Shown in pieces: positions 1 to 11,417 of a stretch of DNA of 64,000 nucleotides. Numbering within the stretch: position 1 is the stretch's first letter; each line of letters begins with the position of its first letter. The notes beneath the pieces were generated by a model, which saw only the letters and a list, made by a program, of their open reading frames with translations, did not search any database and was not told the DNA's origin. Origin of the DNA: Daucus carota subsp. sativus (Eukaryota > Streptophyta > Magnoliopsida > Apiales > Apiaceae); contig NC_030383.2 in NCBI RefSeq assembly GCF_001625215.2, positions 7,328,779-7,392,778 on the forward strand, read 5' to 3'. Both the position numbers and the translations under genes were made by a program.

Positions 1-25
1 ATTTCTACGATTTATTTGGATGCAG

Positions 26-2665
26 AAAATTAATAAAAAGCAGAGTGAAATAGTTCGTAAGCGAAAGTATCCCCATAGACTGTCAAGAAAAGGATATATT
101 GGTCTAGAAGAAGAAGAAGTAAGATTTTATTAGCATTATGTGATTTCGGCACTGCATCATCTTCATTTTCTACTCACAATTAGTCAATTAGTTTCTATAC
201 TTGACATAGTTAAAGCATTTTAATCAGGTTAAAGCAGGGCGATTGAAGCCGGGCAAAAAACCTAATCGGGCAATATTCTGGAAAAAAGCTCGTACGCCAA
301 AGGACCCTGCGGCTGTGATTGATAAGGACCTTGCGACGAAATTTAAAAAAATTGTAAGGCCATCTGCAATACTTTTTGTACTCTGTAGAAATTGATAAAC
401 CTACTCTTCACAACCTGATTAATTGTTAGCGTGTTATAACAGGATTCTTTACTCGAGATGCAAGAAAAAGGTGAATTTAAACCATCCGGGGACAGTGATG
501 TTCTCTCTGCTGTACTAGAAACCCCTGAGCATTCAGGTAGGGTTCGTGGAGTTGGAAGTTTTGTGACCCCGACAACTTATTTCAATTTGCCAAGAGGGGG
601 AAAGAACCGAATTAGTAAAGATGAATTGATTGCCCGTGATAAAAAGAGGGAGGAGGAATTTGAGAAAAGAACAGAGGAATTTGACAAAAAAACAGAAACT
701 TTGATGTCACAGATTGCAGAATTAAGGGCACTGATTGGGGCATCAAATCTTCAGTTGTCATCAAAGTTTTCTGAGGGAGATAGTTGTCGAGCTGAAAAAA
801 GAATGGCAGATGATTTGATTGTGGAGCCGGTAGCTGCAGAAGAGTTGATGGAAAATGAAGGTGCCAATGATTGTGTTGTTGTTGATACAATTGACCCTCC
901 ACCTCCACCAAATGAAAAGGTAAAAAAATATATGCAAGTTTTATGTCCAATGCAAAGTTGCCTTTTTTAATTATTGTGTCTGATCAAGGAGGCTCATATT
1001 TGGATCCATATAATTATAAATTCAGGGGCCGCGTAAATGTGAGCTGTCAGTGGATAAAATTGACAACAAGGTAGCTTTTGGTGTTGTTTTTGATGATGAA
1101 GATATGGCTTCAACGGTTCATGGAGTGCCTCTCAAACCGGAGCATGCTCGTGTCTCAGTGGACGGAATTATTCAGGGAGGTGCCCAAGTTCCGGTACCGA
1201 TACATGGTGAGATAGAGACGGTCGAACAAGCGGTTGGCTCACTTCTAGCCTGGCCTCGAGATTTGATAACCTACGCCCCCAAAGGTCCTACTCCTGTTGA
1301 GGTATATATTTTCTTAATGCCTCTTTATAATATTGATTTAAGGAACCTTGAAATTAAAGGAACCTTTAATCATAATTTTACATTTTTGATAGAGAAAGAG
1401 AAAAGTAAAGGAACCTGCAAAGAAGGGTGAGCTTCAAATTGCACAAGACCTTTTTGGTAAGGTGCTGCTGAGTGATAACGTGCCTGAACGATACAGGCTG
1501 TTGTATAAATATGCAAGCTGTTTTATGAAAGCAACTGGAGCCTCCATTCAAATTCCTTGTGATTTTGATGTGTTTGGAATAGAAAGAACCATATTCTTAT
1601 TGTCTGAAAATATAGTTTCACTCTCGGAATATAAAATGTTAGGACAAGCAGTTATATCAACATATATGGCGTAAGTTTCTTCTGTTTTTTTATTGTCAAT
1701 CTTGTCTCATTTTATATTTGTAAGGATAATTATATAAATTATAAATGTATAAAACTTTTTTGGCAGGTTCTTGTGGACCACCATGCAGGTTCATGATAGG
1801 AAGAGTTTGGACATGTACGCATTTGTTGATCCATCGAGATATAAGTTTAATGCTGAGTTTGAAACTTATATCATTAGTAGACTGAATGATGGTGTTCTTC
1901 ATTTCATGCCTTTTAATCAGAAGTATGTCAAGTGTTCAATATATTTGTTTAATTTTTTTTATTAATTCTTAATCCTCATATTGACCTTGACCTAATGACA
2001 ACAGTATGCACTGGATGTTGGTCGTAATTTGGGAATCAGAAATTTTTTTCCTCAATCCATTGTCACATGCGACCCGTTTTCCAGAACTAGAAAATGCATT
2101 AACGGGGTAATTAATATTTTTTTAGCATAGGTATTTGATATTATTCTATCTCTACATCTGTTTAGTACTTAGGTTTGACACAATTCTTAATTTTTGTCTA
2201 CAGAGCAGTTAGGTCTTACAATGCTCAAAAAGGAAGGGTGATAAAAAATCCCAAAATTATAAATCTCGTAGTAAGTAATTATGAAGTTTAATTTAATAGG
2301 TTCTTTGTAGTTTAATTTGTTTGACTTTGTTGATTGATTATATTGTTTGTATTATCGGAATAGGGCTGCCCTAAACAGCCTGGTGGCATTGAATGTGGAT
2401 ATTGTGTTATGCGATATATGAAAGCTATCATTGAAGACAAAGAAATGAATTTCTTTAAATTGGTAAGATTTATTTATTTGATTTTTGGTACTTAACAGAG
2501 AAATGAATTGTCAAGTACCTATTTTTTTACTAGAACAATTTGTTTATTATTGTTTTTTTTGTTAAATGTGCACAGTGGGCCAGCAAGAATCGGAAATCCT
2601 ACACCAGGAAGGATCTTGATGTTGTTCGTATGGAGACTCTTGGCTACATCGAAGGATTCATGTAG
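26..2665 (+). CDS. CACTA-encoded Ptta/En/Spm protein with C-terminal Ulp1-like protease (5' partial)
   Basis: Ten exons can be read with GT-AG borders and continuous phase: 26-118, 228-353, 443-919, 1026-1301, 1393-1670, 1767-1922, 2005-2106, 2204-2270, 2364-2462, 2576-2665, giving about 587 residues to a TAG stop with no internal stop. Early exons hold a KYPHRLSRKGY motif, FWKKART and TPEHSGRVRGVG, typical of the plant Ptta/En/Spm second protein, then a charged coiled-coil-like stretch (about 640-720) rich in Glu/Lys. The last five exons form a C48 (Ulp1) cysteine-protease fold: His in HWMLVVIW, Gln in GCPKQPGG and Cys in ECGYCVMRYM. The usual catalytic Asp (LDPL/LDSL) is read here as Asn (FFLNPLS), so activity is uncertain. 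The 5' exons lie left of the window. Confidence 0.82.
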
Positions 2666-3059
2666 CTAGCTGCTTTGCTTCTGATTTAACTTTTGCAAAA
2701 TGAAACTGATGCTTATTAATTATGTCGTAACATTCGTAAACTTACCATGATTGCTACTGCTATTATGGTCGTATAATTATGATACTTTAAGGTTGTACGC
2801 GCGTAGCGCAGGCTGTTGATTTGAATATATGTTGATGGCTTTTGGTAATGAAACAATCTGGTACTTTAAAGTGGCTATATGGATTTTGTGCTAGATCTAG
2901 ATAGTATTGTTTTGGTTTGATCTTGTGTTGGCTTGCTGGTGATTTGGTTAACTAAGGCGTAGGCAGTTTTGTATGTTTTGGTTGAGAAGCAATTTGGTTT
3001 TTTTGCCATTCGGTATGTATGGATGCATATAAAACAAATAGAACCTGTCCAATTTTTAG

Positions 3060-3670
3060 GCATATAGACATCAGTTTGTGCACACATTGTTAAAAACTGC
3101 AAAGCACCTGATGTAAATTGAAACAAATACATCGGCACATTTTTAAAAACTGATGTAAACAAGATACAACACATCGGGCTAGAATCTATAACCAATGTCA
3201 GAAAGAGGCTTTTACATCGGCACATGTTAAAAAAAGCAAAGCACCTGATGTAATTCGGAACAAATACATCGGCACATTTTTAAAAGCCGATGTCAACAAG
3301 ATAAAACACATCGGGCCAGAAAAAATATCCGATGTCAAAACAATACTTTTACATCGGTTTCACTCAAAAAGTGATGTTAAAACGTATATTGACATCGGTT
3401 CTATTGTTATAAACGATGTAAAGGCTGATTTTGACTTTGTAAATTAATAGTTAAGTTTCATAATTAGATCATATAAAAGCTATCTAGAAACCATTGTAAT
3501 GCACTTTCTGTTTAAAAAGAGGGAATATACATCGGGATTTAAGCTAAAACCGATGTTAACGAGGTCCCCAGACATCAGTCGGTAACCGATGTCAAATGGG
3601 GGTACCTTTCCCTACACCTGCATAGACATCGGTTAGGAAATCGTTTAACATCGGGTTTTAGCCGATGTCT
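3060..3670. repeat. CACTA subterminal repeats (ACATCGG / CCGATGT)
   Basis: Short motifs ACATCGG and the complement CCGATGT recur in both orientations, often as loose palindromes separated by 10-25 bases, with some ACATCAG variants. They stop just before the terminal inverted repeat at 3691. In En/Spm-type elements such arrays bind the element's own regulatory protein. Confidence 0.8.
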
Positions 3671-3691
3671 ATTGACTGTTTTCTAGTAGTG

Positions 3692-3749
3692 ATATATGAA
3701 TAAACAGACATATACAAAAACGTTTTTTTATATTTTATTATTTGTAATA

Positions 3750-3787
<38 letters not shown>

Positions 3788-4908
3788 TATTTTATTAAAT
3801 AACTAATAACTTCATATTGTTTACATATAATTATGTAAAATGTTGTGTTTCTTAAAATTATTTAGTTAAACTACTTGTAATATGGGAATATGTAATATAA
3901 TTTTTTTAATCATGTAATAATATTCCTAATTTCTTGAATAAGTTTTAATATCATTTTTAAGAAAAATTAATAGGTAATAATGAGTTAGATAATTTCATAG
4001 TAGTGTTATAACAATCTCGGGTTTAAGTGATTAACAGTTGTACCATGTCTTCGTCAATTTAAATTTAAATTCTTCATTAAGGGATAGTGTTTTATGTGTA
4101 TTATTACATTCATTTAATTGTTAAATTAAACAAGTTCTAGTATGAGATTTTGATATATAATCAAATACATTCTTGCTTTATTGGAATAAATAATAATAAT
4201 AATTTTTTAAAAAAATTTTCGTTACAATCATCAATATACTTATATAAATGATATTCGAGGGGCGTTTAGGTGGCGCCTCTCATATCGCTCCGTTCTATTT
4301 TTCTAATTTTCTGAAATTTTTGGATGAAAATTATCAAAAATTAGAATTACCTTTTTTAGTTTCGGGTATATTAGAATCAAGTTTCAGAATCTGATTTTGT
4401 TTCAAATTATTTATGGAATACAATAGCTTGAAAGTTTTAATATGATTTTGTTTCAGATTATTTAGTTATGGGAAAGACAAATTATTTATGGAATATAATA
4501 GTTTGAAAGTTATACATCGTTATCTCACAGATTTAAGTTAGATGTTTTTGTGTACAATCAATCCAAAAAAATTGGAGGAAGGTGACAATGTAAGAGCATG
4601 ATTACTTTTCAAAAAAAAACAAATAAAATTAAAATTCGTCATATTTTAAATTGTTAATTACGTGTATAAATTTATTTTCATTTTTTCAACATGAATTATA
4701 GTCCAATTTTGCAATTTTATATATTAGTATTGGTATTACATCAAGATTTTTTATAATATAAATTTATTTTATCCTACAAATATTAATTTTGAAACATTAA
4801 TATACTTTTTATAGACAACCACAAAATTAATTTATACTACAAATATTAATATTAAATCATTAATATAATTTTTATAAGCCACCTATATAATAAATAAATA
4901 TTGAGTAT
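3692..4908. other. AT-rich intergenic stretch with a TA microsatellite
   Basis: Immediately right of the CACTA terminus. No gene or complete element was recognised. A (TA)n run lies at 3757-3785. Around 4385-4520 a phrase containing TTTGTTTCAGATTATTTA and a nearby ATTATTTATGGAATA motif occur twice, suggesting a small local duplication. Confidence 0.6.
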
Positions 4909-4910
4909 GT

Positions 4911-5725
4911 GCGAATTCAAGTTCTACATCATAGAGATAAAAAAAAATTGTCTTAAATATAAAGAGTCAAAGAATTTCATTAATAAGCGATCTTTTGAAA
5001 GGAGTTAAAAACAAATCGACTGTATCAAGTATCATTAGGGGGAGATTGTTGAGTGAGTGTCAATTCAAATAAAAAAGACATTTTGGTAGGAACTTACGGA
5101 GTTAATGAATGTATATTATTTTTGAGAAAGCTACTCCCTCCGTCCCCTCCAATTCTTATCGTTTAAAATGAAGGGTTCGGCACGCATTTTAAGACTCATA
5201 TAAAATATAGCTCCATAACTTATTTTTAAAATTTTATTTTTTTGAATAAAAATCTAATATTTAAATTTTTATACAGAAAATAAAAATAATAAAAATAAGT
5301 TATATAACTATATTTTATATGAGTCTTAAAATGCGTGTCGAACACTCAATTCCAAACGATAAGAATTGGAGGAGACAGAGGGAGTACTATAATAAAACTA
5401 TCGAGGAATAAAATATAAAGGTAGTTTAGTCTTTGTAATTAAGTAGGTATTGAGCTTTAAAGCTCCTCCCTAGTTTCATTTTACAAGTTGAGTTTATCTT
5501 ACAATGTAGCGGATTAATACATATCGGTCCTTCAGTTTCTTTCTTCTTCATCTCGTTTCATGGTTATAAACCTATATATAAATATGTATTATATTAGCTA
5601 TCATGGTATCAGAGCCTCAGTTCCTGAGACCTAACAATTTAGTAAGGAAATTGGAGGAGCTTTAAAGCTCAATACCTACTTAATTACAAAAGACTAAACT
5701 ATCCTTATATTTTATTCTTCAATAA
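4911..5725 (+). mobile_element. Fossil Copia-type LTR segment, copy A
   Basis: A polypurine-like tract (GGGGGAGAT) is followed at 5047 by an LTR start (TGTTGAG...), and the LTR ends at 5603 (...TATCA) directly before TGGTATCAGAGCC, the initiator-Met tRNA primer-binding site used by plant Copia elements. About 130 bp of internal sequence precede the LTR. After the primer site, 5652-5723 is an inverted copy of an LTR piece. There is no gag or pol region, so this is a broken, old remnant rather than a whole element. A Stowaway MITE sits inside the LTR. Confidence 0.7.
5134..5384. mobile_element. Stowaway (Tc1/Mariner-type) MITE inside LTR copy A
   Basis: A 251-bp palindromic element with ends CTCCCTCCGTCCCC and ...GACAGAGGGAG, flanked by TA on both sides (5132-5133 and 5385-5386). 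Subterminal sequence GGCACGCATTTTAAGACTC is repeated inverted near the other end. The homologous LTR copy at 6308-6630 has the empty site (AAAGCTACTATAAT), so the borders are confirmed within the window. Confidence 0.93.
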
Positions 5726-6054
5726 AAACATATACCAATTACCAAATATATTGTTTATTTTTTTCCGTTGATACTCATGAAAAAATTATAAACTGTACCT
5801 TAATCAATTGAGTCTAGTTTCAAGTTTAGAATTATCAACTTTATGCAAAATAGTGTTTATTATTATCGACTTTATGAAAATAATTTTGTTTTATTTTCAG
5901 CGATCCCTTTCTTCAAATTATTTCACTGTCTCTTCAATTCAGGTCAATGCATGAGAGGTGGTCGTTTCCACTTTATGCAAAATAATATATTATTCTTTCT
6001 TGATGTAATTTTTCTGTAGTTTTCATTTCTTTGTCTTACTCGTTCCATTCCACA

Positions 6055-6162
6055 TTCTAAATAACAATTATAAATCTAACAATTTTGGTAATATAACACA
6101 CCGACAATTAGTTTTAATTAGTGAACTAAAATTATACATGAATTAAAAATTAGTATTGAATT
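6055..6162 (+). repeat. Copy of O-methyltransferase intron-1 sequence
   Basis: This stretch, starting TTCTAAATAACAATTATAAA and containing AATATAACACACCGACAATTA, matches 8158-8266 in intron 1 of the O-methyltransferase almost base for base apart from small gaps. It sits right after block copy A, in the order expected if the gene's 5' region was duplicated. Confidence 0.85.
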
Positions 6163-6164
6163 AT

Positions 6165-6730
6165 GGTGCAAATTCAAGTTCTACATCATAGAGATATAAA
6201 GAAAAAAAATTTTGTCTTAAATATAAAGAATCAAAGAATTTCATTAATAAGCGACCTTTTGAAAGGAGTTAAAAAATCCACAGTATCAAGTATCATTAGG
6301 GAGAAATTGTTGAGTGAGTGTCAATTCAAATCTCATATCATAAAGATATATAAAGAAGACCTTTTGGTAGGAACTTACTGAGTTAATGAATGTATATTAT
6401 TTTTGAGAAAGCTACTATAATAAAACTATTGAAAAATAAAATATAAAAATAATTTAGTCTTTGTAATTAAGTAGGTATTGAGCTTTAAAGCTCCTCCTAG
6501 TTTCATTTTACAAGTTGAGTTTATTTTACAATGTACACGATTAATACATATCGGTCCTTCAGTTTCTTTCTTCTTCATCTCGTTTCATGGTTATAAACCT
6601 ATAAATAAATATGTATTATATTAGTCATCATGGTAGTTCTCGAGGCTTGACAATTTAGTTAGAAAAGCTTTAAAGCTCAATACCTACTTAATTACAAAAA
6701 CTAAACTATCCTTATATTTTATTCCTCAAC
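6165..6730 (+). mobile_element. Fossil Copia-type LTR segment, copy B
   Basis: Second copy of the same segment: internal tail, purine tract, LTR 6308-6630, a diverged primer-site region and an inverted LTR piece at about 6664-6730. It lacks the MITE of copy A. It is a broken remnant with no coding capacity and lies about 0.65 kb upstream of the O-methyltransferase start codon. Confidence 0.68.
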
Positions 6731-7274
6731 AAAAACATATATCAAATATATTGTTTATTTTTTCGGTTGATACTCATGAAAAGTTTATAAACTATACCTT
6801 AATCAATTGAGTCTAGTTTCAAGTTTAGAATTATCAACTTTATGCAAAATAGTGTTTACTATTATCGATTTTATGAAAATAATTTTGTTTTATTTTCAGT
6901 GATCCCTTTTCTTCCAACCATTTCACTGTCTTTTCAACTCGGGTCAATGCATGAGAGCTGGTCGTTTCCACTTTATGCAAAATAATATATTATTCTTTCT
7001 TGATGTAATTTTTCTGTAGTTTTCGTTTCTTTGTCTTACCCATTCCATTCCACGTTCTATTACGTATGGTAACTCCAACCTTAATTTATATCGCGTGGTC
7101 GTTATTATTCGGATAAGGTATCTTCTCTCAATTTGATTAAGTGGTTGGAATTCTGTAAAGATAAAGCCAGAAAAGGGTAATTTGGTGGCCCTCCTCCTTA
7201 CATTAGGTCGTTTCGAAGATTATACAACTACCAGAGACCAAGTAAAACTACGTTGATATAATTTAATTACTAAG

Positions 7275-10200
7275 ATGTCGAAAGAAGAGGAAGGCAGTGA
7301 TTTCGCCAGAGCACTGCAGCTGAGCAGTGGCACCATTCTTGGAATGGTTACCACAGCTGCTACACAACTTGATTTGTTTGAGATCATAGCTAAAGCTTCT
7401 ACTGCAAATGGTACTTCCCCTTTCGGACATGATGCTAAAAGATTGTCTGCTGACGACATTGTAGCTCATCTTCCGACAAGAAATCCTACAGCTCCTGCAA
7501 TGCTTGAACGAATTCTCCGCTTTTTGGCTGCCAAGTCCATTCTAAACCGAATTGTGGTAACGGGAGAAAATGGAGAAGAGAAGAGCTTGTATGGTCTAAC
7601 AAGTGTGTGCAAATATTACGTTTCTGATGAGGATGGAGTTTCACTAGCTCCTACGTTGGTGATGCTTCATGACAAAGTTATGGTCGATTCCTGGTACGTA
7701 CGTCTCATCCTTTTGACTACTGCTGCGTCCTGTCGTCCCCAAAAATATATAGTACGGAAGATACAGAATGAGTTGGCATGATGACATGAAAGCTCTTTTA
7801 TAGTCTTGTCTGCTCTGTTGGTTGACAGATATATTCACATGATCTCTGTTTATTCTATATAATTTTCCCCTTTTTCTGATTTGATAATTATCTTAATTCT
7901 ATTTTAACTAGTTGTTTAATTTTCCATAACTTAATTTTTTGTTACATATATATAAATTTGTTATAGAATAAATATATAAATGAAATATGATTTGATATTT
8001 TAAATATTTGATTATATAATATTTCATTTTTGTTAATATATTAACAATTTAAAAATATATTATTTATAATTTACACTTTATTGATTATATGTTAACATGC
8101 ATTTATAACATTTAATTTTCAGGTGCAAATTTATCATAAGTAATATATTTTACATTATTCTAAATAATTATAAATCTAATAATTTTGGTAATATAACACA
8201 CCGACAATTAATTTTAATTAGTGAACTAAAATTATACGAATTAAAAATATATATTAGTATTGTATTTCTACAAAACTTAGAAAATTGTCAACAAAAAATT
8301 ATAAAAAATAATCAAATTGTCAACAAATATATTAAACAAATTTTTAAATAAAATTGTGATAACAACTAAATGAAAGTTAACAATAAGAAAAAAAAAAAAA
8401 AAAGTACATCACCGGAATAATTAAACATAAATGCATCGATGCCAGTTGTAGACAAGAATATAATTGCACCTTATGCGTTATACCTCATCCTGCCAATTCG
8501 TTTTGTAATTATTTTCTGCTTCTCTTTTTGTGCAGTCCAGACAAATTACAAATGACGATACAGGTCGTAAAAAACTAACATACTAAAAATAGTTAACTAT
8601 TTTATTTCCTAATCTTTTAACACATAAAATTTAAAATTTTTGAAGATAAAAATAAAATCAAAGATCCGAATTAAACTACCATCTGAAATCCTAGATATAG
8701 ACATGCCGAAAATGTAAACTACTGATATATGAACAATCTTCGTTGTGAGGCACAAACACCAAAAAATAGATTTTATCTTTTTATTTTAAATGCACAGTTT
8801 TATTGGTTTTCGCTCAAATTGTTTTTAATGTACTTAACTGCTTAGATGTATCTCATCAATGTTGTTACTTGTTAGGCATCACTTGAAAGACGCAGTGCTT
8901 GAGGGCGTAACTCCCTTCAACATGGCTCATGATGACATGCATTTATTTGAATACCCTGCAGTAGATAGCAGATTTAACGATGTTTTCAATCAAGGAATGT
9001 ATAACCACACCACTCTGGTCATGAAAAAGGTTCTAGAAGTATATTCTGGATTCGAGAAATTAACAGAAGTCGTAGATGTTGGTGGGGGAACAGGGGCGAT
9101 GCTAGCCAAAATCATATCCAAGTATCCCCAGATCAGGGGAATCAACTTTGATTTACCTCACGTTATCAAGACTGCGGCTCCTTTACATGGTGATTAGCAT
9201 GCATATTGTTAGTTGTAATTGTGTTTGATATATTTTTAATTATTTTTATTGCGTGTGCTCATGGTTATATAATAACATTCACTTAGAGCCCCCAAATATA
9301 ATATAAAATATTATGTCCTAATAATTTAAGACATACTTTACTAATTTGAACTCCAACAATGTAACTTATTCTCACACTATGTTTAATATTTTATTATTAA
9401 AAACTCTCTTTCATCATTTAAGCATAATATAAAAGTAGAGAGTGAAAGAAGGTGTGATGAGAATTTATAATAAAATATTGAATAGGGCAAGATGAGATGT
9501 GCCCCAAAAATAGAGCTTGGGGAGGTTGTCCTAGTGATATAAGGCATCACTAGGACATTGTTGGATCAAGTTTTTTGGTCAATTGCCCTAAATTATGACT
9601 TAAGACATGATATAGGGCATCTCTTGGACTTGCTCTTATAAGTAATTTAGTATATTTTTATATATTCTATTTTCATTAATAATGATGTCTCATGATATAT
9701 GCACAAAAATGAACTAAAAAAATTATTTGAATAATCATGTAATCTTGTTGTAGGTGTGGAGCATCTTGGAGGAGATATGTTCGAAAGAGTTCCAAAGGGA
9801 GAGACCATTTTTTTAAAGGTGAACACATTTTTTATACAAAACAAACTTAGTTAATTATTCACAGAGTAAAGTATATAAATACATGGCTGAATTTTATCTA
9901 TATTTTAATATCGATGACTGGAATTGTAAATTTACAATAAGATGGTCATATATTGTTCTAATTTATCAAAAAAATGGCTAAAAATTTTTCTTTTTTAGCT
10001 ATATATATTTTGTACTATAAGATTTGACTTCCATTATTTCTAAAAGGTGCTCAAATTGATACTATTAATTGGGTACCCTTAAAACACCATATATATTCGA
10101 CATTTCTTATTGAAGATGCTATAACTCCACGGATTTATTATATCTGCATGGACCCCCTGTACCATTTTCTCTTTTAAGAATAGATGGAAATTTAATAAAA

Positions 10201-10681
10201 ACTTGTAACATGTGTTATAAAATTATTACCTATGTGGCTTTTATTTAATCCGGCCATAAATGTGCAGAGCAAGCCAACAAAATGTAATTAGTTTATGATT
10301 TCATATACAATAGACTATGATAATGTGGGTAATCAAACATGATCAAAATTTTTAAATACTTGGATTATGCAGGCTATACTTCATGACTGGGATGACGAAC
10401 ACTGCTTAAAGCTTTTAAAGAATTGCTACAATGCACTTCCAGAATATGGTAAGGTTATAATAGTAGAATTAGTAGTGCCCGAGTTTAAGAGCATAGGTTC
10501 TTCATCAAAAATGAACTATGTTATGGATAGGGATATTTTGATGTTGGCTGCATGTCCCGGAGGAAAAGAAAGGAGTTTTAAAGAATTTCAGACATTGGCA
10601 AAAGAATCTGGATTTGCAACTGCAAAAATCATTTGCAATGCAGGTGTCCACAATGTTTTGGAATTTCTCAAAAAATTATAA
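7275..10681 (+). CDS. Caffeic-acid-type (class II) O-methyltransferase, four exons
   Basis: Exons 7275-7693, 8876-9189, 9754-9818 and 10373-10681 join in phase with GT-AG introns to 368 residues, the normal length for plant COMT-like enzymes. The N-terminal part (about 1-130) is the dimerisation domain. The SAM-binding motif VVDVGGGTG lies at about 205-213, followed by GINFDLPHV. The catalytic base is His270 in HDWDDEH, and acidic partners occur in IVELVVPE and in VLEF near the C-terminus. These enzymes transfer a methyl group from SAM to phenolic hydroxyls in the cytosol, in lignin, flavonoid or coumarin pathways; the substrate cannot be told from sequence alone. Start chosen at the first ATG, with the usual leader before the [12 protein letters not shown] helix. 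Intron 2 holds a MITE, and the promoter lies against duplicated LTR fossils. Confidence 0.92.
8158..8266 (+). repeat. Intron-1 sequence duplicated at 6055-6162
   Basis: Partner of the upstream 108-bp stretch. Located in intron 1 of the O-methyltransferase, about 0.46 kb after exon 1. No terminal repeats or target duplication were seen, so it looks like part of a segmental duplication rather than a transposon. Confidence 0.82.
9286..9635. mobile_element. Harbinger/Tourist-type MITE in O-methyltransferase intron 2
   Basis: 350 bp, flanked by TTA at 9283-9285 and 9636-9638. Left end GAGCCCCCAAATATA and right end ...GGACTTGCTC are imperfect inverted repeats, with ATGTCCTAA near the left end answered by an inverted TTAAGACAT near the right. 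The TTA duplication favours Harbinger; the imperfect ends suggest age. Confidence 0.62.
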
Positions 10682-11161
10682 TTCATTACGTTAGTATGAC
10701 AATACATGAATATGTTTATATATATTCATTCAGATGTTATTGTTGGAGCTTTTTCATCTTTAGAATAGCTCAATGAAGGGTTTAATTCTTAATTTTCATA
10801 TAAACACATGTATTAATGTTGTATTGTTCTAAACTCCATGAAATATTGAAGATTTCGTTTAATTACTTTGGTTTGTAATTTTTTTAATTTCTAATACCTA
10901 TGATTATACATGAAAATATATTAACAAGACATCTACATGTGTGTCTATATGTGTGTGTATACATGTGTGTAAAGAAAATATAAATTAAATAGCAATAACA
11001 AATCCACCTCTGTTAATTCATTTACTGATTAGAAATTTGATTTCACAAACTTTTAAAATAATCAGTTTTACAAATTTAATTAGTGTATTGATCGGGATAT
11101 TTATCATAATAAACATTTATTAAATTGACACCAATTAGACATTATTATCATTTATAGCGTA

Positions 11162-11417
11162 CTCTCCTATATGACTCATAATTATAATATACTTCTTTTT
11201 TTTATATGTCACTTCTGACTTGAGCACGTATATTCAGGTGGGTTGACCGGATAGTAAAAGTTATTATTTTTAATTAATTTTTTTGTGAATTAAAATTTTG
11301 ATTACATATTTTTGTTCAGAAAAATAAAATTTCAAAAATGATACTTTTAACTACCCGGTTAATATATTTAAAGTGTGTGTCAAAAAGTCAAACTGTTATA
11401 TATTAAAAATAGAGGAG
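11162..11417. mobile_element. Degenerate Stowaway-type MITE
   Basis: About 256 bp between TA dinucleotides (11160-11161 and 11418-11419). The ends CTCTCCTAT... and ...ATAGAGGAG are inverted, and ACTTTTAACTACCCGGTTAA near the right matches an inverted AACCGGATAGTAAAAGT near the left. Size, TA target and ends fit Stowaway, though the terminus differs from the CTCCCTCCGTCC consensus. Confidence 0.65.

Larger units (their letters stand above)
1..3691 (+). mobile_element. CACTA (En/Spm) transposon, right-hand part
   Basis: The element enters from the left edge and ends at 3691 with ...TTTTCTAGTAGTG, the reverse complement of the plant CACTA terminus CACTACTAGAAAA. It carries a multi-exon Ulp1-protease type gene (26-2665), then about 0.4 kb of unique DNA, then many short copies of ACATCGG and its complement CCGATGT up to the terminus. 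These subterminal motifs are the usual binding sites for the TNPA-like protein of the superfamily. The left end and any TNP2-type transposase gene would lie outside the window. Class is firm; autonomy cannot be judged from here. Confidence 0.9.
4911..7055 (+). repeat. Tandem duplication of a ~1-kb block upstream of the O-methyltransferase
   Basis: 4911-6054 and 6165-7055 align over their whole length. Each contains the LTR fossil, the inverted LTR piece and a following promoter-like stretch with GGTCAATGCATGAGAG and CTTTATGCAAAATAATATA. The main length difference is the MITE in copy A. Copy A is followed by a 108-bp stretch (6055-6162) whose counterpart lies in intron 1 of the O-methyltransferase. 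Confidence 0.88.

Noticed and set aside
3757-3785. TA run as a regulatory or origin element
   Set aside because: A plain dinucleotide microsatellite with no other signal.
4911-7055. A complete LTR retrotransposon bounded by the two LTR copies
   Set aside because: The material between the LTRs is a repeat of flank plus an inverted LTR piece, with no gag or pol. It is a duplicated fossil segment, not an element with its two LTRs.
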